Positions 34,883 through 44,003 of a DNA stretch of 64,000 bases are shown here, piece by piece; within the stretch, counting starts at the first letter, position 1, and each line of letters starts with the position of its first letter. The DNA lies in contig NZ_BJYA01000003.1 of assembly GCF_007991275.1 (NCBI RefSeq), forward strand, positions 181,052 through 245,051. The letters are read 5' to 3'. The translations under genes and the position numbers were made by a program. The stretch is from Alkalibacillus haloalkaliphilus (GTDB lineage Bacteria > Bacillota > Bacilli > Bacillales > Alkalibacillaceae). The notes beneath the pieces were generated by a model. The model had not been told where the DNA came from. It searched no databases and saw only the letters and a program-made list of their open reading frames with translations.

Positions 34883-35113
34883 ATGATGAGGTTAATTGCA
34901 CTTTTAATTATGGTAATACCTGGAGTTCTAGCTGCATATGGAATCATATTGATTCGCGATTCTTTCTTTGGGGAAGCAGCTGCAATTTTTTTCAATAATG
35001 TTTTAATCCAGTTAATCGCTGGTATTATTTTAATTGTTGTAGGGATTGGGTTTATTGGTGGCTTTATTTTACACCGTGACCGAAAACGCAACCGAACACA
35101 AAATAATTACTAA
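34883..35113 (+). CDS. yqzF: DUF2627 membrane protein YqzF
   Basis: The 76-residue product has two hydrophobic helices (about residues 2-22 and 36-64, the latter glycine/isoleucine-rich: LIAGIILIVVGIGFIGGFIL) with a basic C-terminal tail HRDRKRNRTQNNY. Length, helix order and the position divergent from bkdR match B. subtilis YqzF (DUF2627). The function is unknown. The ATG at 34883-34885 follows AAGGAGAG. An in-frame upstream ATG overlaps the bkdR control region and is unlikely. Confidence 0.85.
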   Translation: MMRLIALLIMVIPGVLAAYGIILIRDSFFGEAAAIFFNNVLIQLIAGIILIVVGIGFIGGFILHRDRKRNRTQNNY

Positions 35114-35123
35114 AAAACAGAGA

Positions 35124-35162
35124 AAACCCGAACGAAATCACATTTTGACTTCGTTCGGGTTT
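35124..35162 (+). terminator. terminator of yqzF
   Basis: A perfect 13-bp stem (35124-35136 with 35150-35162) around a 13-base loop. A short T-rich tail follows. Confidence 0.8.
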
Positions 35163-35179
35163 ATCTTTTAGCCCGCTCC

Positions 35180-35302
35180 ATCAAAATGCTTCGCTTTCCG
35201 GTCTACGCATTTTGATTCCGCTAAGTAAGTGTTAACAAACATAAAAAATCAAAAGTCCGTGTTTTCATAACACTTAGATTCCTTTTGTCCCAACCTCTTT
35301 TT
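35180..35302. repeat. intergenic repeat cluster between yqzF and aspartate kinase
   Basis: There are three elements in a row. A 10-bp perfect inverted repeat ATCAAAATGC/GCATTTTGAT (35180-35189, 35207-35216) has a GC-rich loop. A 9-bp inverted repeat TAAGTGTTA/TAACACTTA (35226-35234, 35268-35276) follows. On the minus strand the block AGAGGTTGGGACAAAAGG (35281-35298) resembles a short intergenic repeat widespread in Firmicutes. None has a clear terminator tail. Confidence 0.45.
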
Positions 35303-35306
35303 AAAA

Positions 35307-36659
35307 TTAATCAGTTAAAAAGAACTCTTGGTATAATGATTTGATCGCTTCGTTTAAGTTCTCTTCATATATTCCAAACATCATGGAAACTTCGGAAGAG
35401 CCTTGATTGATCATATCAATATTAACATCTGCTTCTGCGAATGCTTTCGTCGCTTTAGATGCAACGTTTAAGCGATTACTCATACCTTCACCTACGAGCA
35501 TAATCATTGCTAATCCGTGTGTTACATCTACTGTATCTACTTGCAATTCATTTTTAATTCTGTTCATTAACGTTTCTTCTTTATCACCTTTTAAATCTTC
35601 TGTACGGATAATAACTGACATATCATCAATACCTGAAGGTGCGTGTTCAAATGAAATGTTTTCTTCTGCAAGAATGCTTAATAACTTTTGACCGAACCCA
35701 ATTTCGCGGTTCATTAAATACTTACGCACATAAATCGTTGAAAATCCTGTATCACTTGCAATACCAACGACTGGCTGACCGTTATCTTTTTTGCTGGCAA
35801 CAATCATTGTTCCACGACAATCCGGGTCATTTGTGTTTTTAATGCATACTGGAATATTCTTTTTAAATGCAGGAATTAATGCTTCATCGTGAAATACTGA
35901 GAAACCTGCATAAGATAATTCACGCATTTCTTTATAAGTCAATGTATGAATCTCTTTAGGTTGATCTACAATTTTCGGGTTTACACAATAAACGGAACTA
36001 ACATCAGTAAAGTTTTCATACAGCTCGGCTTGTACACCTGCAGCAATGATTGAACCTGAAATATCAGAACCACCGCGAGGGAAAGCTGTTAAAATACCCG
36101 TTTCTGTATAGCCGAAGAATCCTGGTATGACAACTACACCTTCACGTTCTCTAAGGCGGTATATTTGCTCATAGCTTTTTTCTAAGATTTGAGCACCATT
36201 AGGGTCAGAGCTGACAATGACACCAGCATCTTTAGGATTCACATAAGTCGCTTTTGTACCTCTCTTGTTCAGGTACGCACTTAAAATACGAGCTAATGAA
36301 TCTTCTCCCATTGCCTTTAATGCATCCATTAAGTGAGTCGTGTTTGTCGTTTCTCTAAGTAATCTTCTTGATTCATTTTCAATTCGAGCAACAATATCCT
36401 TTGATAATTCAAGTTCTTCTGTAATGGACATAAATCGTTGAGAAATTTTGAATAACGTTTCCTCATAATTTTGCCCACTATCATATTGTTCACCTAATTG
36501 AATAAATAAATCTGTTACTTTAACGTCATCGTCGTATCTCTTTCCAGGTGCTGATACGACAATAAACTTCCGATCTTGATCGGCTTCGATAATGCTAGCC
36601 ACTTGGCCAAGCATCGAACTATCTGCTACAGAACTGCCTCCAAATTTTGCTACTTTCAT
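35307..36659 (-). CDS. aspartate kinase (YclM/AK III type)
   Basis: The 450-residue kinase phosphorylates L-aspartate, the entry to lysine, threonine, methionine and diaminopimelate. The start is MKVAKFGGSSVADS, and the kinase core shows FIVVSAPGKR, TAFPRGGSDISGSIIAAG and ENFTDVSSVYCVNPKIV. Two ACT domains follow from about residue 300, with FEHAPSGIDDMSVII in the first and the MINQGSSEVSMMFGI turn in the second. The length and the KFGGSSV start fit the YclM class of B. subtilis rather than DapG or LysC (about 405). That class is inhibited by lysine plus threonine. The ATG at 36657-36659 gives the standard N-terminus. No lysine riboswitch is present in the 95-base leader. Confidence 0.92.
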   Translation of the reverse strand: MKVAKFGGSSVADSSMLGQVASIIEADQDRKFIVVSAPGKRYDDDVKVTDLFIQLGEQYDSGQNYEETLFKISQRFMSITEELELSKDIVARIENESRRLLRETTNTTHLMDALKAMGEDSLARILSAYLNKRGTKATYVNPKDAGVIVSSDPNGAQILEKSYEQIYRLREREGVVVIPGFFGYTETGILTAFPRGGSDISGSIIAAGVQAELYENFTDVSSVYCVNPKIVDQPKEIHTLTYKEMRELSYAGFSVFHDEALIPAFKKNIPVCIKNTNDPDCRGTMIVASKKDNGQPVVGIASDTGFSTIYVRKYLMNREIGFGQKLLSILAEENISFEHAPSGIDDMSVIIRTEDLKGDKEETLMNRIKNELQVDTVDVTHGLAMIMLVGEGMSNRLNVASKATKAFAEADVNIDMINQGSSEVSMMFGIYEENLNEAIKSLYQEFFLTD

Positions 36660-36715
36660 TATTATCACCACTATTTGAATTGTTTTATAACAATGATTAT
36701 TTTAACATATCGAGA

Positions 36716-36749
36716 ATAAAAAAAAAGGAGTTAACAGATGTTAACTCCT
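36716..36749 (-). terminator. terminator of spo0A
   Basis: The 10-bp stem AGGAGTTAAC/GTTAACTCCT (36726-36735, 36740-36749) is followed on the minus strand by a run of eight or more T residues. Confidence 0.95.
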
Positions 36750-36766
36750 AAAGTGATTCTAATGCT

Positions 36767-37546
36767 TTATCCAACTTTATGTTCTAACCTTAACTTATCT
36801 GCGATCATAGCAATGAATTCAGAGTTTGTGGGTTTTGCTTTTGAAACGCTCACTGTATAACCGAAAATTGCTGATAAAGAATCTATGTTACCACGATTCC
36901 AAGCAACTTCAATCGCGTGACGAATCGCTCGTTCAACTCGAGAAGCTGTTGTATTATATTTTTTAGCAATATCTGGGTATAAAACTTTAGTAATAGATCC
37001 TAATAATTCAATATCATGATATACCATTGCAATTGCTTCTCTTAAATATAAATAACCTTTAATATGAGCCGGGACACCAACTTCATGAATGATCGAAGTA
37101 ATGTTAGCATCTAAGTTCACTTTTGGTGGTTTGCTTTCGCCAAATCCGTGTTTAAGTGGTGAAACTTGCTTTGAACCAGCAATGTTTAATACTTGGTCTT
37201 TAAGCATGTCTAAATCAAAAGGCTTCAACATATAATATGTAGCGCCTAATTCAACAGCTTTTTTCGTTACGGATTCGTGTCCGAAAGCAGTGAGCATAAT
37301 CACTTTAGGTGTTTTGTCTAATGACGCGTTACGCAGCTTTTCTAATACAGCTAATCCGTCAATGTGAGGCATAATAATATCTAAGATTAAAATATCAGGC
37401 TGTTGTTCTTGGACCATTGTTAAGCAATCATTTCCGTTGTAAGCAGTACCTACAACTTCCATTTCTTCTTCTTCTGAAAAGTGATCCTCTAACATCGAGA
37501 CCAACTCTCGATTGTCATCAGCTATTCCTAATTTAATCTTCCCCAT
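36767..37546 (-). CDS. spo0A: sporulation master regulator Spo0A
   Basis: The 260-residue response regulator is switched on by the phosphorelay and starts sporulation. The receiver domain (1-125) has the acidic pocket GIADDNREL, the phosphorylated aspartate in [14 protein letters not shown] and the conserved lysine in YMLKPFDL. The C-terminal Spo0A-specific domain (about 148-260) contains [15 protein letters not shown] and the recognition helix [20 protein letters not shown]. Upstream in-frame codons to 37717 cover the promoter region and are not coding. The ATG at 37544-37546 follows GAGGG. Two 0A boxes and a sigma-H-like promoter lie upstream. The gene follows spoIVB, as in all bacilli. Confidence 0.98.
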   Translation of the reverse strand: MGKIKLGIADDNRELVSMLEDHFSEEEEMEVVGTAYNGNDCLTMVQEQQPDILILDIIMPHIDGLAVLEKLRNASLDKTPKVIMLTAFGHESVTKKAVELGATYYMLKPFDLDMLKDQVLNIAGSKQVSPLKHGFGESKPPKVNLDANITSIIHEVGVPAHIKGYLYLREAIAMVYHDIELLGSITKVLYPDIAKKYNTTASRVERAIRHAIEVAWNRGNIDSLSAIFGYTVSVSKAKPTNSEFIAMIADKLRLEHKVG

Positions 37547-37597
37547 AAAAATATTCCCTCCTATTAATAAATATCCGTTTGACCCACATTTAACCAA

Positions 37598-37704
37598 TTC
37601 GACATATAAGCATAATCTCCTTTTTAATTTGTGAAATTTTTGAGATATATTCACTTTTTTTGAGGTTAAAACACGCATTCTACAAGGGTTCTTATAATTC
37701 GACA
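37598..37704 (-). promoter_or_regulatory. spo0A promoter region: sigma-H-like promoter and two 0A boxes
   Basis: Two perfect 0A boxes (TTCGACA on the plus strand) lie at 37598-37604 and 37698-37704, exactly 100 bases apart. On the minus strand AAAGGAGAT, an 11-base spacer and GTCGAAT form a sigma-H-type promoter whose -10 overlaps the first box. This matches the autoregulated sporulation promoter of B. subtilis spo0A. Confidence 0.65.
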
Positions 37705-37738
37705 TAAAAAAGCCCAATACTTAATTAGTACTGGGCTT
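37704..37738 (-). terminator. terminator of spoIVB
   Basis: A 12-bp stem (37710-37721 with 37727-37738, one G-U) followed by a T6 tract on the minus strand. It lies a few bases after the spoIVB stop, so spo0A is transcribed from its own promoter. Confidence 0.9.
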
Positions 37739-37742
37739 AAAT

Positions 37743-38828
37743 TTAGCTAGCGTCTTGCATCTCTTCATCTTCTTTTATTTTTAACCCTGCTTCATTTAAC
37801 ATCCATTCTATATGCACACCATACCCACTTGTTGGATCATTTAAAAATACATGTGTTACTGCACCGATTAATTTACCGTCTTGTATAATTGGACTACCGC
37901 TCATTCCTTGCACAATTCCACCAGATGCTTCTAACAAGTCGTCATCTGTAATTTGTATAACCATCCCTTTAGTTTCTGGGTTTTGTGAAGGTACGCTACT
38001 TACAATTTCAATTTCAAACTCTTCAATCGTATCCTCTTCTACGACTGTTAAAATTTTGGCTTTCCCTTCTTTTACTTCATGAGCTTTAGCAACAGGTAGT
38101 AAACCGACATGGTCATTTACAAATAATGAGTCGTCTTCCAACTTTCCGAAGATCCCATAGTCAGTGTTTTTTTGAATCGTACCTAAGCTTGTATCATCCA
38201 TTGAGAAACGCGCTCGCTTCTCACCTGGCGATCCACTTTCCCCTTTATTAATCGAAGTAATCTTTGAAGGCACAATTTTACCATTGTAAATGTCTAATGG
38301 TTTCTTTGTTTGCTGATCAGTAATAACATGTCCTAATGCACCATAACGTTTTGATTCTGGATCATAAAAGGTCATCGTACCGATGCCAGCAGTTGCATCT
38401 CTTATAAAGAGACCGAGCTTATAAACATCTTCACCTTCATCGGCAAGCGGCTTTACCGTTAAAGGGAAAATATGCTCTTGTCTTTTAATTAATAATTCAA
38501 TCGGTTCTTGCTCAGTTTCGTATTTCTGTATTAGCTTCGTGAAGGATTGCATATCGTTAATTTTATGTTGATTTAGTTGTAAAATAATATCACCAATTTC
38601 AACGCCTGATTCCTCAGCTGGTGAGGTTTTACCCTCGTTAGTTGAGACAGGACTAAAACCGACTACGACAACACCAGAAGTGTGGAGTTTAACACCAATG
38701 GATTGACCTCCAGGTATTATTTCTTCAACAGGTTGTAATGTTTCAGCAGCTACATGGTATGTTAATGTGAATGGAAGAACAAACGAAACAAGGAGAATGA
38801 TTTTTAATGTTATTCGTGATCGGCTCAT
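37743..38828 (-). CDS. spoIVB: SpoIVB serine peptidase
   Basis: The 361-residue forespore protease is exported across the inner forespore membrane and signals sigma-K activation in the mother cell. An N-terminal anchor (about residues 8-26) is followed by a PDZ domain (VGFSPVSTN through SGVEIGDIILQLNQHKI) and an S55 peptidase domain. The histidine lies in YGALGHVITDQQ and the nucleophile serine in GIVQGMSGSPIIQDGKLIGAVTHV. The ATG at 38826-38828 is eight bases after GAGGAG. The upstream GTG is too close to it. The 198-base gap to recN holds the recN terminator and presumably a forespore promoter, which I could not pinpoint. Confidence 0.96.
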   Translation of the reverse strand: MSRSRITLKIILLVSFVLPFTLTYHVAAETLQPVEEIIPGGQSIGVKLHTSGVVVVGFSPVSTNEGKTSPAEESGVEIGDIILQLNQHKINDMQSFTKLIQKYETEQEPIELLIKRQEHIFPLTVKPLADEGEDVYKLGLFIRDATAGIGTMTFYDPESKRYGALGHVITDQQTKKPLDIYNGKIVPSKITSINKGESGSPGEKRARFSMDDTSLGTIQKNTDYGIFGKLEDDSLFVNDHVGLLPVAKAHEVKEGKAKILTVVEEDTIEEFEIEIVSSVPSQNPETKGMVIQITDDDLLEASGGIVQGMSGSPIIQDGKLIGAVTHVFLNDPTSGYGVHIEWMLNEAGLKIKEDEEMQDAS

Positions 38829-38995
38829 CAAGTACACTCCTCATTTCTCTTTATAATTGAAGCTTTAAAGTTAATTTGAGCTTTTTTCACCTTTTTTAAA
38901 CGATAAAAGTAAATGCAATTTAGTTTATCATTTCCTTGAATAGATTAACTTTGATTGTATATAAAATAATTACTAACTAACCCATTACATATATT

Positions 38996-39035
38996 AAAAA
39001 AAGGTTAAACATACGAATAAGTATGCTTAACCTTT
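38996..39035 (-). terminator. terminator overlapping the end of recN
   Basis: A 15-bp stem (39000-39014 with 39021-39035, one G-U) includes the recN stop codon. It is followed on the minus strand by seven T residues. Confidence 0.92.
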
Positions 39036-40748
39036 CATCACTTCTGCTTGTTCAATTAATTCTTTGGCATGATTCGTTGTCGTTTCAGTTACTTCATTTC
39101 CAGAGATCATGCGCCCGACCTCTTCAACAGTTTCGTTCGCCGATAATGGATGTACACTCGTGTTGGTGTATCCTTTTTCTGAAACATCTTTTTGAATTAA
39201 GTAATGATGGTCTGCCATTGCCGCCACTTGTGGCAAGTGAGTTATGCAAAGCACTTGGGACTCATTTGATATACGGTGAATCTTTTGGGCGATAGCTTGC
39301 GCTACACGACCACTCACACCAGTATCAACCTCATCAAAAATAACACTTGTAATTCCTTGATGCTGCGATAAAATGCTCTTAATAGCAAGCATAATCCGCG
39401 AAATTTCTCCACCTGAGGCAACTTTATGAAGTGGTTTCATCGGTTCTCCAGGATTTGTTGTAATGAGAAATTGTATAACGTCTAAGCCTTGTCTTAACAA
39501 TCTGACATGACGATCGCGCCAGTTTACTTCACCTTTGTGAGTGTTAAATTCAACATCAAACTGAGCTTTTTCTAAATAAAGATCTTGTAATTCATGTTGA
39601 ATTGCTAATATAAGCTTTTCTGCGATTTCTTTCCTAAGTTTATGCAAATGTTCAGCTTCAGTTAAGGCATCTTTTTCCGCCTCTTTTATTTCATGTTCAA
39701 GTGATTGTAAATGACTGTCTTTATTCTCAAGTTGCTCTAACTCTTCTTCCATTTGAGCCATATGGGTCATCAGTTCATTAACATCTTTGCCGTACTTTCG
39801 CTTTAACCGATTAATTTCAAACAATCTTGTTTCAATTTCATCTAAACGATTTGGTTGAAATTCTAATTGATCCAAACGATTTCGCAAATCAAACGACAGC
39901 TCTTCTAAAGAATAGTAATTGGCTTTTAATTGCTTAGAGAGCTCCTCAAAGTCATGGTCCACATCTTCTAATTGCTCTAAAGCAGACATCGCATGTCCTA
40001 AGAAATCCATTGCATGGTTCTCAGCTGATAATGACTCGTACGTTGTATTTAAACCTTCAAAGATTCGTTCATAATTCATTAAATGACTACGCTCTTCTTC
40101 AAGTTGATCATCTTCACCAAGTTGTAATTGCGCTTCACTCAATTCATTATGTTGAAATTTAAGCAAATCAATACGTTGTGCAATTTCTTGCTCATTGTTA
40201 GATAGTTCCTCATACTTTTTCTTTAGGGATTGTAAATGGCTGTATAATTCATGATAATGTTCTTTAGTTTGATCGAGACCATCACGGTCAAAAAAGTCTA
40301 AAAGTTCAATATGTCGTTCTGGATTCATTAAAGATTGTGTCTCATGTTGGCTATGTATATCAATTAAATGTGCACCTAATTCTTTTAAGACTGCTAATGT
40401 AATTAGTTTACCATTAACTTTGCAAATGCTTTTGCCTTTGGATGTAATACGTCTTTCGATTACAACACTACCCTCATCTTCATCAACTGGTATTTCAAAT
40501 TGCTCCAACACTTTATACGCCATATGTTGGTGGTCATCTATAAAGAATAACCCTTCAATTGATGCTTGGTCAGCATTATGCCTAACGAATTCTACAGATG
40601 CCCTAGCACCAGCTAGTAGCTGAATTGCATCTATAATAATTGATTTACCTGCACCAGTTTCTCCTGTTAGTACAGTTAAACCTTCATTAAAAGATAGTGA
40701 TATTTCATCAATAATTGCAAAATTCTTAATCGATAATTGTGCTAACAC
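39027..40748 (-). CDS. recN: DNA repair protein RecN
   Basis: The 573-residue SMC-like ATPase acts early at double-strand breaks. The Walker A motif is VLTGETGAGKSIIIDAIQ and the signature motif is VASGGEISRIMLAIKSIL. Walker B is SVIFDEVDTGVSGRVAQAI. Between them is a long coiled coil (about residues 150-390, many E/L/Q heptads). The GTG at 40746-40748 gives MLAQLSIKNFAII, the standard start, and follows AGGTG by six bases. A longer form from 40757 is less likely. recN follows argR by about 20 bases, the conserved ahrC-recN order. Confidence 0.96.
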   Translation of the reverse strand: MLAQLSIKNFAIIDEISLSFNEGLTVLTGETGAGKSIIIDAIQLLAGARASVEFVRHNADQASIEGLFFIDDHQHMAYKVLEQFEIPVDEDEGSVVIERRITSKGKSICKVNGKLITLAVLKELGAHLIDIHSQHETQSLMNPERHIELLDFFDRDGLDQTKEHYHELYSHLQSLKKKYEELSNNEQEIAQRIDLLKFQHNELSEAQLQLGEDDQLEEERSHLMNYERIFEGLNTTYESLSAENHAMDFLGHAMSALEQLEDVDHDFEELSKQLKANYYSLEELSFDLRNRLDQLEFQPNRLDEIETRLFEINRLKRKYGKDVNELMTHMAQMEEELEQLENKDSHLQSLEHEIKEAEKDALTEAEHLHKLRKEIAEKLILAIQHELQDLYLEKAQFDVEFNTHKGEVNWRDRHVRLLRQGLDVIQFLITTNPGEPMKPLHKVASGGEISRIMLAIKSILSQHQGITSVIFDEVDTGVSGRVAQAIAQKIHRISNESQVLCITHLPQVAAMADHHYLIQKDVSEKGYTNTSVHPLSANETVEEVGRMISGNEVTETTTNHAKELIEQAEVMKG

Positions 40749-40766
40749 AATAGACACCTCATATTC

Positions 40767-41228
40767 TTAGAGCATTTTCATAAATTCATCATAAATAGCT
40801 TCACTTTGAGATGGTGTACGACAAATGATTAAGCACGTGTCATCTCCACATATACTTCCCATAATATCTTCCCAATCTAATTGATCAATTAAAACACCGA
40901 CAGCTTGTGCATTACCTGGTACAGTTTTTAGAACTATGAAATGGTCAGCACGATCAATTGAAACGAAACTCTCTAACAAGGTTCTCTGTAGCTTCTCAGT
41001 TGGGTTAACTTTTGTATCTCCAGGCAAGCTGTATTTATAGTATCCGTCATTAGTTGGAACTTTAACTAATTGTAGTTCTTTTATGTCTCTAGAAATTGTG
41101 GCTTGTGTTACATCATATCCTAGGTCATGAAATTTTTGCACGAGCTCATCTTGTGTTTCAATGTCGTGTTTGTAAATTAAATCACGGATTTTTAATAATC
41201 GTTGGGTTTTTTTCAATTTTTTCACCAT
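40767..41228 (-). CDS. argR: arginine repressor (AhrC/ArgR)
   Basis: The 153-residue hexameric regulator represses arginine synthesis and activates its breakdown. The N-terminal winged helix shows DETQDEL-like IETQDELVQKFHDLGYDVTQATISRDIKEL with the recognition segment TQATISRDI. The C-terminal arginine-binding domain has VPGNAQAVGVLIDQLDWEDIMGSICGDDTCLIICR, with the GDDT aspartates that contact arginine. The start is the ATG at 41226-41228, with a weak ribosome site. A TTG seven codons on is a possible alternative. It is followed directly by recN. Confidence 0.96.
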   Translation of the reverse strand: MVKKLKKTQRLLKIRDLIYKHDIETQDELVQKFHDLGYDVTQATISRDIKELQLVKVPTNDGYYKYSLPGDTKVNPTEKLQRTLLESFVSIDRADHFIVLKTVPGNAQAVGVLIDQLDWEDIMGSICGDDTCLIICRTPSQSEAIYDEFMKML

Positions 41229-41259
41229 CTTTTAGTTCAGTGTATAACATCAGACCAGT

Positions 41260-42075
41260 TTACTTATGAAAATCTTCGTGTGCTTGGTTAATCACTTGAT
41301 CTATTTCTGTATTTGACAACCGATTTTCTGATTCGTTTTCTAGCCACTTAGCATGTAAAAGAAACTCAATATTGCCATCTCCACCAGTAATAGGTGAATA
41401 ATCAAGCCCTTCGATAACAAATCCTTCATTTTCAACAAATGATAAAATGTCGTGAACAACTGCGATATGTACTTTCTTATCACGCACAATTCCCTTTTTC
41501 CCCACTTGCTCTCTTCCTGCTTCGAATTGAGGCTTGATTAGGGCTACAACATCAGAATTCGGCTCTACGATCTGACGAATCACTGGGAATATAAGCTTTA
41601 ATGAAATGAAAGAAACATCTGTTACTGCCACATTTGGCATACCGTATTCCAACTGATCTTTTGTTACGTAGCGAAAGTTAGTACGCTCCATAACATAAAC
41701 ACGATCATCTTGTCTCAGTTTCCAATCCAATTGGTTATAACCGACATCAATCGCATAGCTTGCTTTTGCTCCATGCTGTAGAGCACAATCTGTAAAACCA
41801 CCTGTTGATGAACCAATGTCTACAATTAATCGGTCCGAAAAATCAATATTAAAGCTTTTAATCGCTTTTTCAAGCTTCAAGCCGCCCCGACTAACATACG
41901 GGACAGCTTTTCCTTTCACTTTAATATTAATAGTCGGATCAACTTTAACCCCTGGCTTATCTAAACGTTCATGATCAGTGTGAACTAAACCAGCCATAAT
42001 AGAACGCTTCGCTTTTTCTCTTGAATCAAAAAAGCCTTGTTCAACTAAAAGTGTATCTAAGCGTACTTTTTTCAT
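41260..42075 (-). CDS. tlyA: TlyA-family rRNA 2'-O-methyltransferase (YqxC)
   Basis: The 271-residue product has an S4 RNA-binding domain (residues 1-63, RLDTLLVEQGFFDSREKAKRSIMAG) and an FtsJ-type methyltransferase domain with VDIGSSTGGFTDCALQHGA as the SAM-binding motif and the AVTDVSFISL, ALIKPQFEAG catalytic blocks (K-D-K-E type). Mycobacterial TlyA methylates 16S and 23S rRNA. The Bacillus member YqxC has the same domains in the same place after dxs. It starts four bases after the dxs stop. Confidence 0.93.
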   Translation of the reverse strand: MKKVRLDTLLVEQGFFDSREKAKRSIMAGLVHTDHERLDKPGVKVDPTINIKVKGKAVPYVSRGGLKLEKAIKSFNIDFSDRLIVDIGSSTGGFTDCALQHGAKASYAIDVGYNQLDWKLRQDDRVYVMERTNFRYVTKDQLEYGMPNVAVTDVSFISLKLIFPVIRQIVEPNSDVVALIKPQFEAGREQVGKKGIVRDKKVHIAVVHDILSFVENEGFVIEGLDYSPITGGDGNIEFLLHAKWLENESENRLSNTEIDQVINQAHEDFHK

Positions 42076-42079
42076 ATAC

Positions 42080-43972
42080 TTAAGCCCTTTTCTCTTTTGT
42101 TGGCACGATCTCTTTTACTTCATTTTGAATATGCTTAGCGGTCAAACCAACTTCTTCTAATAAATCATCGACACTTCCGTGTTCAATAAAGCGGTCAGGT
42201 ATACCCATTCTTGATATAAACGGATATGCTACCTTTTCTTCTTCAAAAAATTCTAAAACTGCACTACCGAATCCTCCTTGAAGAGCATGCTCTTCGACTG
42301 TAAGGATTGGTAATTGTTCTTGTGAAATTTGCCTTAACATATTAGCATCTAACGGTTTAATAAAACGAGCATTAACGACTCGAACTGAAATATCATCTTT
42401 TTCTAAATCGGCTGCAGCTTCCATTGCTCTTTCAATCATCGTACCGAAAGTTAATATGACAAGATCATGACCTTCTTTTAGTACTTCCCATGTTCCGATT
42501 GGCACCATATCATACTGGCCTTCCACAGGGTGATCTTTAGCATTACCACGTGGGTAACGAACTGCAATCGGTCCATCTTGATGATTTAATGACGTATAAA
42601 CCATATCTTGACACTCTTGTGCATCTTTAGGCATCATAATTGTCATATTCGGTAAATGACGTAAAAATGATATATCAAATACACCTTGGTGTGTTTCGCC
42701 GTCTGCGCCAACTAGCCCAGCACGATCAATACCAAAAGCTACGTTTAAATTTTGACGGCATACATCATGAACGACTTGGTCAAAGCCTCTTTGCAAGAAG
42801 GTTGAATAAATTGATAAAAATGGCTTCATCCCTTGTGTTGCAAGTCCACCTGCGACCGTCGTTGCGTGTTGTTCAGCTATACCTACATCAAAAAGTCTGT
42901 CAGGGAATTTGGATTTAAAGTCTTCTAGCTTACTACCAACAGTCATAGCTGGAGTAATTGCCACTACTTTCTCATCGTGATCTGCTACTTGCATCAACGT
43001 ATCACTAACAACTTTACTCCATCCCGGTCCACCTGAACTTTTCTTCACCGATTCACCAGATTCAATCTTGTAAGGTCCAACACCATGCCATGTTCCGATT
43101 TTATCGTTTTCTGCAGGGTGATAGCCTTTACCTTTAGTCGTTAATACATGAATTAAAATTGGTCCTTCAGTTCTCTTAGCATAGTCAATGGATTTAAATA
43201 AATCCTCATAATCATGACCATCAACTGGACCATAATATGTGAATCCTAACTCTTCGAAAAACATGCCTGGCACAACTAAATACTTCATGCTATCTTTAAT
43301 ACGCTCAGCAGTATTAGCAATTTTTCCTCCAACTGAAGGAATCTTTTTGAGTAAAACTTCCAATTCTTCTTTTATCCAGTTATAACGTTGGCCGCTTCTC
43401 AAACGCCCTAATACGTTATGTAAAGCTCCAACATTTGGCGCAATAGACATCTCGTTGTCGTTTAAGATGACAATCATATCTTTTTGCTCGGCTCCAATAT
43501 GATTTAACGCTTCTAACGCCATACCACCTGTTAGTGCACCATCACCAATAATAGGTACAACATAATTATCTTCTTTTTTAACATCACGAGCTATAGCCAT
43601 TCCCATAGCCGCTGATAAAGAAGTAGAACTATGACCTGTCTCCCATACATCATGTTCACTTTCGTTCATCTTAGGAAAGCCACACAAGCCTTGATATTTC
43701 CTTAAAGTATCAAAGTCTTTTGTACGGCCGGTAAGCATTTTATGCACATAAGCTTGATGTCCTACATCCCACAAAAACTTATCCTTTGGACTATCGAATG
43801 ATTGGTGTAAAGCTAAAGTTAGTTCGACAACACCAAGATTAGGGCCTAAGTGTCCGCCTGTCTTTGATAAGTTTTCAATTAAAAACGAACGTATTTCTTC
43901 GCTTAACTGTTGTAATTCTTCTACTGATAAGTCTTTTATTTCCGATGGATGTTTAATGTTTTTAAGATCCAT
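42080..43972 (-). CDS. dxs: 1-deoxy-D-xylulose-5-phosphate synthase
   Basis: The 630-residue thiamine enzyme makes DXP from pyruvate and glyceraldehyde 3-phosphate, the first step of the MEP isoprenoid pathway. Visible marks are the catalytic histidine in [29 protein letters not shown], the thiamine motif [19 protein letters not shown] to [31 protein letters not shown] and [15 protein letters not shown]. Length and order are standard. In B. subtilis dxs directly follows ispA. Here oapA and the OLE RNA lie between them. Confidence 0.98.
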   Translation of the reverse strand: MDLKNIKHPSEIKDLSVEELQQLSEEIRSFLIENLSKTGGHLGPNLGVVELTLALHQSFDSPKDKFLWDVGHQAYVHKMLTGRTKDFDTLRKYQGLCGFPKMNESEHDVWETGHSSTSLSAAMGMAIARDVKKEDNYVVPIIGDGALTGGMALEALNHIGAEQKDMIVILNDNEMSIAPNVGALHNVLGRLRSGQRYNWIKEELEVLLKKIPSVGGKIANTAERIKDSMKYLVVPGMFFEELGFTYYGPVDGHDYEDLFKSIDYAKRTEGPILIHVLTTKGKGYHPAENDKIGTWHGVGPYKIESGESVKKSSGGPGWSKVVSDTLMQVADHDEKVVAITPAMTVGSKLEDFKSKFPDRLFDVGIAEQHATTVAGGLATQGMKPFLSIYSTFLQRGFDQVVHDVCRQNLNVAFGIDRAGLVGADGETHQGVFDISFLRHLPNMTIMMPKDAQECQDMVYTSLNHQDGPIAVRYPRGNAKDHPVEGQYDMVPIGTWEVLKEGHDLVILTFGTMIERAMEAAADLEKDDISVRVVNARFIKPLDANMLRQISQEQLPILTVEEHALQGGFGSAVLEFFEEEKVAYPFISRMGIPDRFIEHGSVDDLLEEVGLTAKHIQNEVKEIVPTKEKRA

Positions 43973-44003
43973 TTAGGATCACTCACCTTTATAATTAATT
44001 TCA

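Noticed and set aside
36660..36766. Lysine riboswitch before aspartate kinase
   Set aside because: The leader is only about 95 bases and is largely filled by the spo0A terminator and A/T-rich sequence.
37547..37717. Longer N-terminus for Spo0A
   Set aside because: The extra codons cover the promoter and 0A box and have no similarity to the family. The start with GAGGG at 37546 gives the standard protein.
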